Positions 7,951-15,392 of a stretch of 34,719 nucleotides of DNA are shown here, one piece after another. Both the position numbers and the translations under genes were made by a program. The DNA comes from Nodosilinea sp. WJT8-NPBG4 (GTDB lineage: Bacteria > Cyanobacteriota > Cyanobacteriia > Phormidesmidales > Phormidesmidaceae). The notes under the pieces were generated by a model. That model was not told the DNA's origin. It saw nothing but the letters and a program-made list of their open reading frames with translations, and searched no databases. Location: the NCBI GenBank assembly GCA_019359285.1, contig JAHHHQ010000008.1, forward strand, positions 1 to 34,719, written 5' to 3'. How positions within the stretch are numbered: the stretch's first letter is position 1; every line of letters begins with the position of its first letter.

Positions 7951-8400
7951 TTAGCGAATGAGCGGTAGCCGACGAGGCTGCCGCACCACTTTGCCCAAGT
8001 GCAGCTCTCGGCCCTCGTTGTACCAGGTGACCTGGTCAAAGATTTGATAGAGAATATAGAGCCCGCGACCGCATTCTCCAGGGTTGGAGGCGCAGTTGTC
8101 GTCAACGGCTTCATCACAGCTACAGGGGTGGCTAAACCCGCACCCCTGGTCAGTGATCACCCACCATAGATGAGAGGCTGATGCAGTATATTTAACCGAA
8201 ATGCACTTAGCCGGATCAAGGCGATTACCGTGCTTAGCCGCGTTGACAAGGGCTTCTTGCAAGCCTAGACGTACCTCGGCCTGCCAAGTCGCAGGAACAT
8301 CCCTTAGCAAGAGTTCTAGAACTGGCTGCAAATATAGGGTGGACACAAAACTTAGAGTGTCCCACTTTTTCTGCTGTGCAGATGGAGAAGTTGCTATCAC
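7951..8400 (-). CDS. RsbW-type anti-sigma factor / ATP-binding regulator
   Basis: This is a predicted GHKL-fold serine kinase of the anti-sigma / switch-kinase type (HATPase_c_2), which binds a sigma factor or an anti-anti-sigma partner. The N box is EALVNAAKHGN (Glu49 and Asn53), the G1 box is DQGCGF (from Asp84) and the G2 box is GRGLYIL (from Gly111). The length of 149 residues matches the family. It contains a Cys-rich insertion (HPCSCDEAVDDNCASNPGEC) between G1 and G2, which is unusual and could be redox- or metal-sensitive. The start is a GTG with a good GGAG 9 bases upstream. No partner anti-anti-sigma factor or PP2C phosphatase lies nearby. Confidence 0.9.
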   Translation of the reverse strand: MIATSPSAQQKKWDTLSFVSTLYLQPVLELLLRDVPATWQAEVRLGLQEALVNAAKHGNRLDPAKCISVKYTASASHLWWVITDQGCGFSHPCSCDEAVDDNCASNPGECGRGLYILYQIFDQVTWYNEGRELHLGKVVRQPRRLPLIR

Positions 8401-8900
8401 TCAGGCCATCTCCAATGTCTTGAGTTGAATAGTGGTTGAAGACTCTGACTCACGGTTCAGAGATTAATCAATAAAAACGAATGTGTAACAGGCGATAAAA
8501 TATTTATATTTTTTGTGGCTTGCTCAGAGTTAGCACTTGTGCAAACCCTCTAACAAGACTCTCTCAAAACCTCTAAACCAAAACAGTAGTTGGTTCAGGA
8601 GCTTGTGAAAGTGAAATTGTTTTAGGTAGAGCATTACAGCCACTATTTCACTATAGCAAACTTTGCCAGGGCTTCGTCAACGGAAGGCAGTTTTTGGGGG
8701 CAGACTGCTATTTCAGCACCCGTTTACCTGCATATAATGCCGATGAGCGGCCTGTTTGAGCCTGCTAACCTTTGCCAAGGCACACACAACTCTATCCATG
8801 CCAAACGCGATCGCCGAGGCACAGAAACGTAACCTGAAAGAGAGGTTGCGTAAGAGCAAGTAACTCAGAAGCGTGAGTTTACCCTGGCAAAAGCCGTTTC
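8401..8900. other. Intergenic region with a candidate promoter and micro-ORF
   Basis: This 500-base gap has an AT-rich stretch at about 8480-8520. A TATAAT at 8733-8738 (plus strand) lies ahead of a 21-codon ORF at 8798-8863 that encodes a basic helix-like peptide (MPNAIAEAQKRNLKERLRK and two more residues). The ORF has no clear ribosome-binding site. Nothing else is recognised. Confidence 0.3.
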
Positions 8901-9563
8901 TTAGAGGCTTAGGTGCTGTTGGGCCGCACCAGCAACAATGTCAGATGTATCAGTGGTGAGCTGTTGCAGCGCCGATGCAGCCTCGGGCTCAGAAAACTGG
9001 GCCAGAGCCTGCACTAAGCGATGGCGCACCTGCCAGTCAGGATGAGTAGTGTAGCTGAGCAACAGGGGTAGGGCACGGTGATCGCCCAGTTCGCCTAGAG
9101 CCCCGATGGCAGCAGTGGCGATCAGCTCATTGTCTGAGCCCAAAGCCTCTTGTAGGAGGTCAAAGGCCTGGGGCTCACCCAGCTCACCCAGGGCCGCCAC
9201 GATGCTAAATTTCACCAGCCACTCGTCGGTGCTGTGGTAGAGCTTAGCTAGTTCAGGATAGGCACTTTTGAGCTTGAGCCCACCAATGGTGTCGGCCGCC
9301 GCCGCTTGCACGTCGGGATCAGGGTCTTCGGTCAGCGATCGCCGCAGCAAAGGCTCTACGGTGGCTATGTCTTGCTGCCCCAAACTGGCAATCTGGCTAA
9401 TGGCGGCATAACGCACGCGGGCATTGCCGTCGTTAGCTGCTAGTTGCACTAGCTCAAAGGCATCGGAGGAGTCCAATTCGCGCATTTGGTTGACCGCCCG
9501 CAGCCGATCCCCGTAGTCGTCGGAGTGGAGCAGTTCTCGAACCGAGTTTGGGGTAATAGCCAT
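8901..9563 (-). CDS. nblB: NblB-type HEAT-repeat protein (phycobilisome degradation)
   Basis: This protein belongs to the PBS-lyase-like HEAT-repeat group. In cyanobacteria NblB is needed for phycobilisome breakdown under nutrient stress and is thought to act on the chromophores. The sequence from 9563 begins MAITPNSVRELLHSDDYGDR and then runs as about six HEAT helix pairs, with repeated ALGELG and RVRYAAISQIASLG, the arrangement typical of NblB. Its length (220 residues) fits the family. The frame is open to 9608, but those 15 extra residues look unlike the family, so I prefer the ATG at 9563. No phycobilisome or nblA gene is nearby. A paralogous bilin lyase subunit is the main alternative. 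Confidence 0.85.
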   Translation of the reverse strand: MAITPNSVRELLHSDDYGDRLRAVNQMRELDSSDAFELVQLAANDGNARVRYAAISQIASLGQQDIATVEPLLRRSLTEDPDPDVQAAAADTIGGLKLKSAYPELAKLYHSTDEWLVKFSIVAALGELGEPQAFDLLQEALGSDNELIATAAIGALGELGDHRALPLLLSYTTHPDWQVRHRLVQALAQFSEPEAASALQQLTTDTSDIVAGAAQQHLSL

Positions 9564-9619
9564 TTTTGTAGAGATAAATACAAATCTGCTCTCTCTACTA
9601 TCGGCCATTTTGGGGATCG

Positions 9620-9777
9620 GCGATAGGGGGAGTGATGAAGTGGGTGGAAGAGTAGGGAAGTAGGAGAGTTTTGAATTTTAAGTTTTAAGTTGAAGTGCGG
9701 CCGGGAGAACTCAAAATTCAACATTCAAAACTAAGAACTCTTCCTCACCTCCTCATCTTCTCCACCGCCCCATCTTT
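9620..9777. repeat. Purine-rich / pyrimidine-rich inverted intergenic repeat
   Basis: A G/A-rich stretch (about 9628-9672) is mirrored by a C/T-rich stretch (about 9737-9776). Between them an inner inverted repeat, gttttgaat (about 9671) and attcaaaac (about 9723), is visible. Together they could form a long imperfect hairpin between nblB and the CBS gene. A very similar layout is found at 11357-11510. Confidence 0.5.
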
Positions 9778-10242
9778 CTACGTGTAGCTATTCGCCATCT
9801 CCCGCACAATGTCGCCTCGGGTGAGAATGCCGACTACCTGCTTGTCGGAGTTCACCACGGGGAGACGACGCACTTGTTTATCGTGCATGAGATGAGCGGC
9901 TTCGCGGAGTGATTTGTCGGGGGCAATGGTGACGACGTGATCAGTCATGACGTCTTTGACCAGTTGGCCTAGGGCCTTGTGGAGTTCCTGGTTGTATTGG
10001 GTGGGATTCTTCAGATAAATCACGCTGTCGAGCAGCATGATGTAAGCGGGCATGTCGACCCCGGTGGTTTGCCACATCAGATCGGACTCCGACAAAATGC
10101 CCACCAAATGGTCGTCTGCATTGATCACAGGCAGCCCGCCCACATGGTTGTCGGCCATCAGCTGAATGGCATCCTTCAGCACGGTGTCGGGGTCTACCGA
10201 GATCGGGTTTGGGGTCATTACATCCGCGACGGTTTTGGCCAT
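9778..10242 (-). CDS. CBS-domain pair protein
   Basis: The 154-residue protein is made only of a CBS pair, a module that binds adenine nucleotides and usually reports energy state. CBS1 spans about residues 1-60 (VADVMTPNPISVDPDTVL, then GGLPVINADDHLVGILSESD). CBS2 spans about 95-150 (VKDVMTDHVVTIAPDKSL, then RRLPVVNSDKQVVGILTRGD). An insertion of about 35 residues separates them. There is no attached enzyme, so it probably regulates a partner that is not identified here. The start codon directly precedes the first CBS strand. Confidence 0.92.
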   Translation of the reverse strand: MAKTVADVMTPNPISVDPDTVLKDAIQLMADNHVGGLPVINADDHLVGILSESDLMWQTTGVDMPAYIMLLDSVIYLKNPTQYNQELHKALGQLVKDVMTDHVVTIAPDKSLREAAHLMHDKQVRRLPVVNSDKQVVGILTRGDIVREMANSYT

Positions 10243-10321
10243 GGGGTTAGTTCAACACTGGTTTGATGGGTGAGCTGGCTGATTTCATTTTAGAAAAGGT
10301 TCATAGCTAACCGGCTGGCTG

Positions 10322-11356
10322 TCACAGGTCGTTACAGTAGTGCTCTAGAATGTCGGCGCAGTGGGCGATCGCCCCTAAATGCGCGATTTCATAGCCGTGG
10401 GTGTTGTGGGTCGGGAAGCTGAGGCAAGCAGCCCGCGACACATGGCCAAAATTCATGGCGATCGAGCCATCGCTGCCAAAGCCGCTAATTACTGCCATTT
10501 GAATCGGCAGGTCGTGGGCGGTTGCGGCCCGGCGCAGTTCTGCGTTTAGGCCTTCGTCGTAGAGGCCGTAGCTATCTTGACTTAGCAACACCGGCACTTC
10601 GCCCGGCTGAATGGGATATTCTGCTGCTAGAGGGCAAATTTCTAGGGCAATTAGAGCCTCCAATCGGTGACGTTGGGAGAAGTACAGAGCGCCGACTGCC
10701 CCCACTTCTTCCTTAGCAGAGGCGACCAGATATACGGTCAGGGGTGGTTGCTTTAGCCGCTCGGCTAGCATCAGCAAAATCGCCAGGGAGGCTTTGTTGT
10801 CAAGGGTGTAGCTGGCGATATAGTCGCCTAGGCGAAAGGGCTGTTTGCGGTGCTTGCCCACCACCACCCTGGTGCCGGGGCGAATGCCAGCGGCAGCGAG
10901 TTCTTCGGGCGATCGCTTAGTCTCGACCCAGGCGGTTTCCCAGGTGATCGGCTGGTTCTCTTGCTGGTTTTTCTGGGGCGACTCGTGGGAGACGTGGCGC
11001 GAGCCAAAGCTCAAAATGCCGCTGATGGTGTGCTGATCCCCCAGCAGATCCATTACGCCCTCGCCATATACCCAGGGGAACGAGCCACCCAGCTTGCGCA
11101 CCGACACTCGCCCGTCAGCGTAGATGCTTTTGACCAGGGTGCCGATCTCGTCTTTGTGAGCGGTGATGGCAATGGCCCGGCTGTCGTCACGCCCTGGAAT
11201 TTTGGTAATGACGTTGTCGGCCTCATCGCGCCAGTGCTCTACTCCTAAGGCGGCCAAGTCAGCCATTAGCTGTTGATTAATTTCGTCCTCCGCACCGCTG
11301 GGCGAATGGCACATGACTAGGTCGGAGATCTTCGCGAATAGGGCGTCGTAGGACAT
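10322..11356 (-). CDS. M42-family metallo-aminopeptidase
   Basis: This is a predicted cytoplasmic dinuclear metal aminopeptidase of the M42 (TET / FrvX-like) family, which trims short peptides and assembles into large oligomers. Visible metal-site residues are His67 in AHKDE, the bridging Asp186 in LDNK, the catalytic and metal Glu216-Glu217 in KEEVG, Glu239 in ALEIC, and His320 in HNTHGYE. At 344 residues the length is typical and the protein looks intact. The start at 11356 is preceded by G-rich repeat DNA and not by a clear ribosome-binding site. Confidence 0.92.
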   Translation of the reverse strand: MSYDALFAKISDLVMCHSPSGAEDEINQQLMADLAALGVEHWRDEADNVITKIPGRDDSRAIAITAHKDEIGTLVKSIYADGRVSVRKLGGSFPWVYGEGVMDLLGDQHTISGILSFGSRHVSHESPQKNQQENQPITWETAWVETKRSPEELAAAGIRPGTRVVVGKHRKQPFRLGDYIASYTLDNKASLAILLMLAERLKQPPLTVYLVASAKEEVGAVGALYFSQRHRLEALIALEICPLAAEYPIQPGEVPVLLSQDSYGLYDEGLNAELRRAATAHDLPIQMAVISGFGSDGSIAMNFGHVSRAACLSFPTHNTHGYEIAHLGAIAHCADILEHYCNDL

Positions 11357-11510
11357 GGGGTGGGTGGGGAGGTGAGGGAGGTGGGGAAGATAAGGAAGGT
11401 AAGACGCATTTTTGATAGGAATTCTTGGATTTTAGCTACTTCCTCATCACCCCCATAACCCCCGTCTCCGTCACCCCCCTATCCCCCTCATCTTCCCTAT
11501 ACCTCTCTTT
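11357..11510. repeat. Second purine-rich / pyrimidine-rich inverted repeat
   Basis: A G-rich stretch (about 11357-11400, gggtggggaggtgagggagg and following) is mirrored by a C-rich stretch (about 11441-11505). The layout is the same as at 9620-9777. It lies between the divergent M42 peptidase and phospholipase-D-like genes, so it could influence either promoter. Confidence 0.5.
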
Positions 11511-11570
11511 TCGTTAGCCAACTCTTTCCCTTGGGCTTCCTAAAAACAGAATTTAGTTTTCTTAAAGCTT

Positions 11571-13013
11571 GTGCATCCATTACTTAAGCCTCGCTGGCCT
11601 AGATCTCCTTGGGCGCGTTGGGGGATCGGGGTTGGGATTGGGTTCCTGCTGTTTGTAGGGGTCAGTAGCCAGTTTCGCAGCGAGGCTACGCTTCCCACGC
11701 TCGATCCTCTGCCGCAGGACACCTATATTCGAGCGTATTTTAACCACAACCAGGCGGCAACCTATACTGACCCTTACCGCCAAATCACGCGGCATGGAGA
11801 TGATTTAGAGCAGGTGGTTGTGGATGCGATCGCCACCGCCCAAACTTCCATCGATGTGGCCGTCCATGAGTTCTCGCTGCCGGGGATCGCCCATGCCTTG
11901 GCCGATCGCAAGGCCGCAGGAGTAGAGGTGAGGGTCGTGGTCGAGAACACCTACAGCACGCCGGTAGCCAAGCGCAATGCGGCTGCCTTTGCCGAGCTAG
12001 ACGAGCATTCCCAGGACAAGGTCAACGATCTGTCTGCCTTCATCGATGCTGACCAGGACGGGGTGCTGAGTGATGGGGAGTTGAGCGAGCGCGACGTGCT
12101 CACCATTCTCGCCCAAGCCAACATTCCTCTGATCGACGATACGGCCGACGGCAGCAAGGGCAGCGGCCTGATGCACCACAAATTTATGGTGATTGATGGT
12201 CGCACCGTCGTCACCGGCTCCGCCAACTGGACATTGAGCTGCACTCATGGGGATTTTTCGGATCCAGATAGTCGGGGAAATGCTAACAGCATTCTTGTGA
12301 TCGACAGTCAGCCCTTGGCCCAGCGGTTCCAGCAAGAATTTAGCTACCTATGGGGCGATGGCTCTGGTGGGCAACCCAATAGCTTGTTTGGGCTACAAAA
12401 AACCCACCGTAATCCGGCCCTGATCTCGACTCCTGGCTCGGGGTTAGAGGTGCAGTTTTCGCCCACCTCAAAAACTCAGCCCTGGGCCCAGAGCGTCAAC
12501 GGACTGATTGCCAGAACTCTGGGCCAGGCGACCCAGAGTGTTCATCTGGCCCTGTTTGTCTTTTCTGAGCAGGGCATTAGCAATCAGCTGTTGCCGGTGG
12601 CCAATCGAGGAGTGCCCATTAAAACTCTAATTGATCCCGGCTTTGCCTACCGCAGCTATAGCGAAGGGCTAGATATGCTGGGGATCACCATCCCTGACCA
12701 CAACTGCAAGCGCGACAACAGCGTACCCTGGGCAAATCCGATTACTACCGTAGGGGTACCGGCCCTGCCGCCTAGCGATAAGCTGCACCACAAGTTTGCG
12801 GTGCTCGACCAAAAGATTGTGCTGATTGGCTCTCAAAACTGGAGCCAGGCCGCCAACACCACTAATGACGAAAACCTACTGGTGATTCGCAATGCCACGG
12901 TGGCAGCTCACTTTGAACGCGAGTTTCAGCGGCTATACGACGGGGCAGAACTGGGTATGACGCCGCAGTTGCAGGGGGCGATCGCCCGTCAACAAGAAAA
13001 ATGTGGGCTGTAG
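11571..13013 (+). CDS. Membrane-anchored phospholipase-D-like protein with EF-hand loop
   Basis: This is a predicted PLD-superfamily phosphodiesterase (lipase or nuclease). It has two HKD motifs: HHKFMVID (His202, Lys204, Asp209) followed by GSANW, and HHKFAVLD (His405, Lys407, Asp412) followed by GSQNW. A signal anchor lies at residues 17-33 (WGIGVGIGFLLFVGVSS), so the enzyme should face the periplasm or outside. An insertion before the first HKD motif contains DADQDGVLSDGE (159-170), which fits the 12-residue EF-hand calcium loop. The start is a GTG, and no upstream alternative fits the anchor better. At 480 residues it matches two-domain PLD proteins. Confidence 0.9.
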   Translation: MHPLLKPRWPRSPWARWGIGVGIGFLLFVGVSSQFRSEATLPTLDPLPQDTYIRAYFNHNQAATYTDPYRQITRHGDDLEQVVVDAIATAQTSIDVAVHEFSLPGIAHALADRKAAGVEVRVVVENTYSTPVAKRNAAAFAELDEHSQDKVNDLSAFIDADQDGVLSDGELSERDVLTILAQANIPLIDDTADGSKGSGLMHHKFMVIDGRTVVTGSANWTLSCTHGDFSDPDSRGNANSILVIDSQPLAQRFQQEFSYLWGDGSGGQPNSLFGLQKTHRNPALISTPGSGLEVQFSPTSKTQPWAQSVNGLIARTLGQATQSVHLALFVFSEQGISNQLLPVANRGVPIKTLIDPGFAYRSYSEGLDMLGITIPDHNCKRDNSVPWANPITTVGVPALPPSDKLHHKFAVLDQKIVLIGSQNWSQAANTTNDENLLVIRNATVAAHFEREFQRLYDGAELGMTPQLQGAIARQQEKCGL

Positions 13014-13029
13014 CCCTTGTCCCTAAGCT

Positions 13030-13133
13030 GCCGGAGGGCCAAACCGGAACGCTTTGGCATCGCCCCAGCTAACTTGGTAACTCAGCGAGTCTTTGACGAT
13101 CAGGGCATCGACGTGCGCTGGCTGAAATTTTAG
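13030..13133 (+). pseudogene. Possible 3' remnant of an unidentified gene
   Basis: A short open stretch ends at a TAG at 13131-13133 and reads GIAPANLVTQRVFDDQGIDV followed by RWLKF. It has protein-like composition but no start codon and no recognisable family. It lies just past the phospholipase-D-like gene and may be the tail of a lost gene, or chance. Confidence 0.2.
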
Positions 13134-13229
13134 CCAGCGTAGGGTTTGGCGCACGCCTCAACTTGAAGCGCGAGAACGGACTGGAGCAGGGTTTGCATTC
13201 TCTGAAAGTGGGAAGGTGAAGAGTTTGGC

Positions 13230-13538
13230 TTAGGGTTGCTCAAGCTGAGACTGTTGCCATTGCTTCATTTCTTCGGCGATGAAGTGGTTGACCAAGTCGC
13301 GGTAGAGGGCTTCGATCGCATCACCATTCAGTCCTTCTTCCTCGGCCCACACTCGGCGCTGCTGAAGCATGGCCTGAAAGCGATCGGGGGCTTTGACCGC
13401 AGTCTCGCTGGTTTTGAATTTAGACGCCGCTTTGACGTAGGCGAAGCGCTGGCCCAGGAGGGCAATCACCTGGCGATCGAGCCGATCGATCTCGGCGCGA
13501 ATGTCGGCCATGTTTTGGCACTGGTCGGGGGTATGCAT
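13230..13538 (-). CDS. PchB-like isochorismate lyase / AroQ-type chorismate mutase
   Basis: The 102-residue protein has the all-helical AroQ chorismate mutase fold and aligns over its whole length with PchB, which makes salicylate from isochorismate in Pseudomonas. PchB positions are recalled from memory. The active-site residues Arg14 (ADIR), Arg31 (GQR) and Lys42 (FK) are conserved. The usual Gln90 is Glu (IAEE). The segment YVKAASKFKTSETAVKAPDR is closest to PchB. The start at 13538 is chosen because it gives the PchB length; the frame is open to 13652. No isochorismate synthase or siderophore gene is nearby, so chorismate mutase for Phe/Tyr synthesis is the main alternative. Confidence 0.85.
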   Translation of the reverse strand: MHTPDQCQNMADIRAEIDRLDRQVIALLGQRFAYVKAASKFKTSETAVKAPDRFQAMLQQRRVWAEEEGLNGDAIEALYRDLVNHFIAEEMKQWQQSQLEQP

Positions 13539-13663
13539 GGGTTTATGGGGAGATGCTGTAGAACCAATGGCTTTGTTGGACACTGAGCAAATGCAAACGC
13601 GTTGCAGGATGAAGGTGCTGACTCCATTGGGGGGATGGTGGGCGGTGCCCACCCTATATGGGG

Positions 13664-15220
13664 TTAGGGTGAAGCGCTGTTGCTTAGCACGGTTTGCAGG
13701 GCGGCGATCGCATCATACTCCCGCTCAAACACTCCGGTTAGGTGCTCAAACACCGGCAATACCTTTTGGTAAACCATCACATTCTCTGGAATCGGTTGGT
13801 GGCGGTAGGTTTCGCCAATCATTGTCGTCGCTGCATCTAGCGAAGGCACCCGGCCCAGGGCATAGAGGCCCAGCACGACAGCCCCCAGGCACGAGCTTTC
13901 ATAATGCTCAGGAATTGTCACCTCACGATTAAAGATGTCGGCCATCATCTGCCGCCACAGGGGTGCTTCGGCAAACCCTCCCGTCGCCTGAATTAGGGTA
14001 GCTGGGCCAGCAAAATCTTCCAGCGCCTTGAGCACCAGGTAGAGGTTGTAGACAATGCCCTCCAGCACCGATCGCACCAAGTGCGACTTAGTGTGTTTGA
14101 CACTGAGGCCAAAGAACGAGGCCCGCGCGTTGGCATTCCACAGGGGCGATCGCTCGCCCATCAAGTAAGGGTGAAACAACAGCCCCTCTGAACCGGGAGC
14201 CACGGCCCCTGCCATAGTCATCAACAGGCTATAGACGTCTTGACCTAGGCGCTTGGCGGTGGCCACCTCGGCATCGGCCAGCTGGTCGCGCACCCAGCGC
14301 AGGGCAATGCCGCCGTTATTCACCGCGCCGCCAATCACCCAGTGGTGCTCGGTGAGGGGGTAGCAAAACAGGCGCTCTTGGGGGTCGGTGATGGGGCGAT
14401 CGACCACAGCTCGCACGGCTCCGCTGGTGCCTACGGTTACGGCCACTCGGCCTGGGGTGACTGCCCCCACCCCCAGATTCGACAGCACGCCATCGCTGGC
14501 CCCAGCGATCAGCGGGGTCTCAACCCGCAGGCCCATGGAGCCGGCCATGACAGGCTTCAGCCCGGTGAGCACGGCAGTGGTGGGCACCAGTTCGGATAGG
14601 GATGAGCGGTTGACCCCAGCGATCGCTAACGCTTCTGCATCCCAATCCAGCGTCTCTAAATTCAGCAGCCCCATGGCCGCAGCAATGGAGTGGTCAACCA
14701 CGTAACGACCCAGCAGCCGGTAAATCACAAATTCTTTAATCGAAATAAACCGTGCCGCCTGCTGGAACAGTTCGGGCTGCTCGTGGCGCAGCCAGGTGAG
14801 TTTGACCAGGGGCGACATCGGGTGCAGGGGCAGACCCGTGCGCCGATAGACAGCATGGCCATTCATCTCGGTTTTGATGCGCTTTTCCCAGCCAGAGCTG
14901 CGGTTATCGGCCCAGGTGATGCTGCGGGTGAGGGGCTTGTCGTCGGCGTCAACCAAGATCAGGCTGTGCATAGCTGAGCTAAAGCACAGCCCCAACACCT
15001 GCGCTGGGTCGAGGGCGTGGGTATCGACCAGCCCCCGCACGGTTTTGACCACGGCGGCGAAAATTTCTTCGGGGTCTTGTTCGGCGGTGGCTATGTTGGG
15101 AGTGTAGAGGGGGTAGGTCACCAGCGCTTTACCCACCACCTGCCCCGCTTCGGTAAACAGCACCGACTTGGTGCTGGTGGTGCCAATATCGACCCCGATG
15201 ATGTAGTTCTGGTTGGTCAT
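13664..15220 (-). CDS. gntK: FGGY-family gluconokinase
   Basis: This enzyme is predicted to phosphorylate gluconate to 6-phosphogluconate, feeding the pentose phosphate or Entner-Doudoroff route. It has the FGGY layout: an N-terminal ATPase-like domain beginning YIIGVDIGTTSTKSVLF, the WADNRSS and GASDGVLSNLGVGA segments, VTVGTSGAVR in the phosphate-binding loop, and ESSCLGAVVLGLYALG near the C terminus. MHSLILVD and LHPMSPLVKLTWLR are typical of the gluconokinase branch. At 518 residues it is normal and intact. Its ATG overlaps the stop of a short upstream frame as ATGA. Substrate assignment within FGGY kinases is less certain than the family. Confidence 0.9.
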   Translation of the reverse strand: MTNQNYIIGVDIGTTSTKSVLFTEAGQVVGKALVTYPLYTPNIATAEQDPEEIFAAVVKTVRGLVDTHALDPAQVLGLCFSSAMHSLILVDADDKPLTRSITWADNRSSGWEKRIKTEMNGHAVYRRTGLPLHPMSPLVKLTWLRHEQPELFQQAARFISIKEFVIYRLLGRYVVDHSIAAAMGLLNLETLDWDAEALAIAGVNRSSLSELVPTTAVLTGLKPVMAGSMGLRVETPLIAGASDGVLSNLGVGAVTPGRVAVTVGTSGAVRAVVDRPITDPQERLFCYPLTEHHWVIGGAVNNGGIALRWVRDQLADAEVATAKRLGQDVYSLLMTMAGAVAPGSEGLLFHPYLMGERSPLWNANARASFFGLSVKHTKSHLVRSVLEGIVYNLYLVLKALEDFAGPATLIQATGGFAEAPLWRQMMADIFNREVTIPEHYESSCLGAVVLGLYALGRVPSLDAATTMIGETYRHQPIPENVMVYQKVLPVFEHLTGVFEREYDAIAALQTVLSNSASP

Positions 15221-15330
15221 AGAGTAATGGCCTGATATAGCAGCGATCGCTCGGTGCGCTTCATCAGGCTATACCCCAGCGGCACCGACGACAAAATCGA
15301 TGCCGCGCCAAAAAAACTCCGCAGTCCGCC
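15217..15330 (-). pseudogene. Short C-terminal fragment upstream of gluconokinase
   Basis: A frame reading FGAASILSSVPLGYSLMKRT and then ERSLLYQAITL ends at a TGA that overlaps the gluconokinase ATG as ATGA, the pattern of translational coupling. It contains one hydrophobic stretch. It is closed by a TAG a few dozen bases upstream and has no good start, so it may be the tail of a lost upstream gene. I do not recognise it. Confidence 0.25.
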
Positions 15331-15331
15331 A

Positions 15332-15362
15332 GCCCGGGCATACCCAGTAGGTATGCCCGGGC
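15332..15362. terminator. Strong hairpin after rsgA
   Basis: A perfect 13-bp inverted repeat (gcccgggcatacc / ggtatgcccgggc) closes a 5-base loop 30 bases past the end of rsgA. On the minus strand a T7 run follows about 15 bases later. It may terminate rsgA transcription, although the T run is farther away than in a standard intrinsic terminator. Confidence 0.5.
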
Positions 15363-15392
15363 CAATCGGGGGTGACTAGGGAGTGAGCGGTT

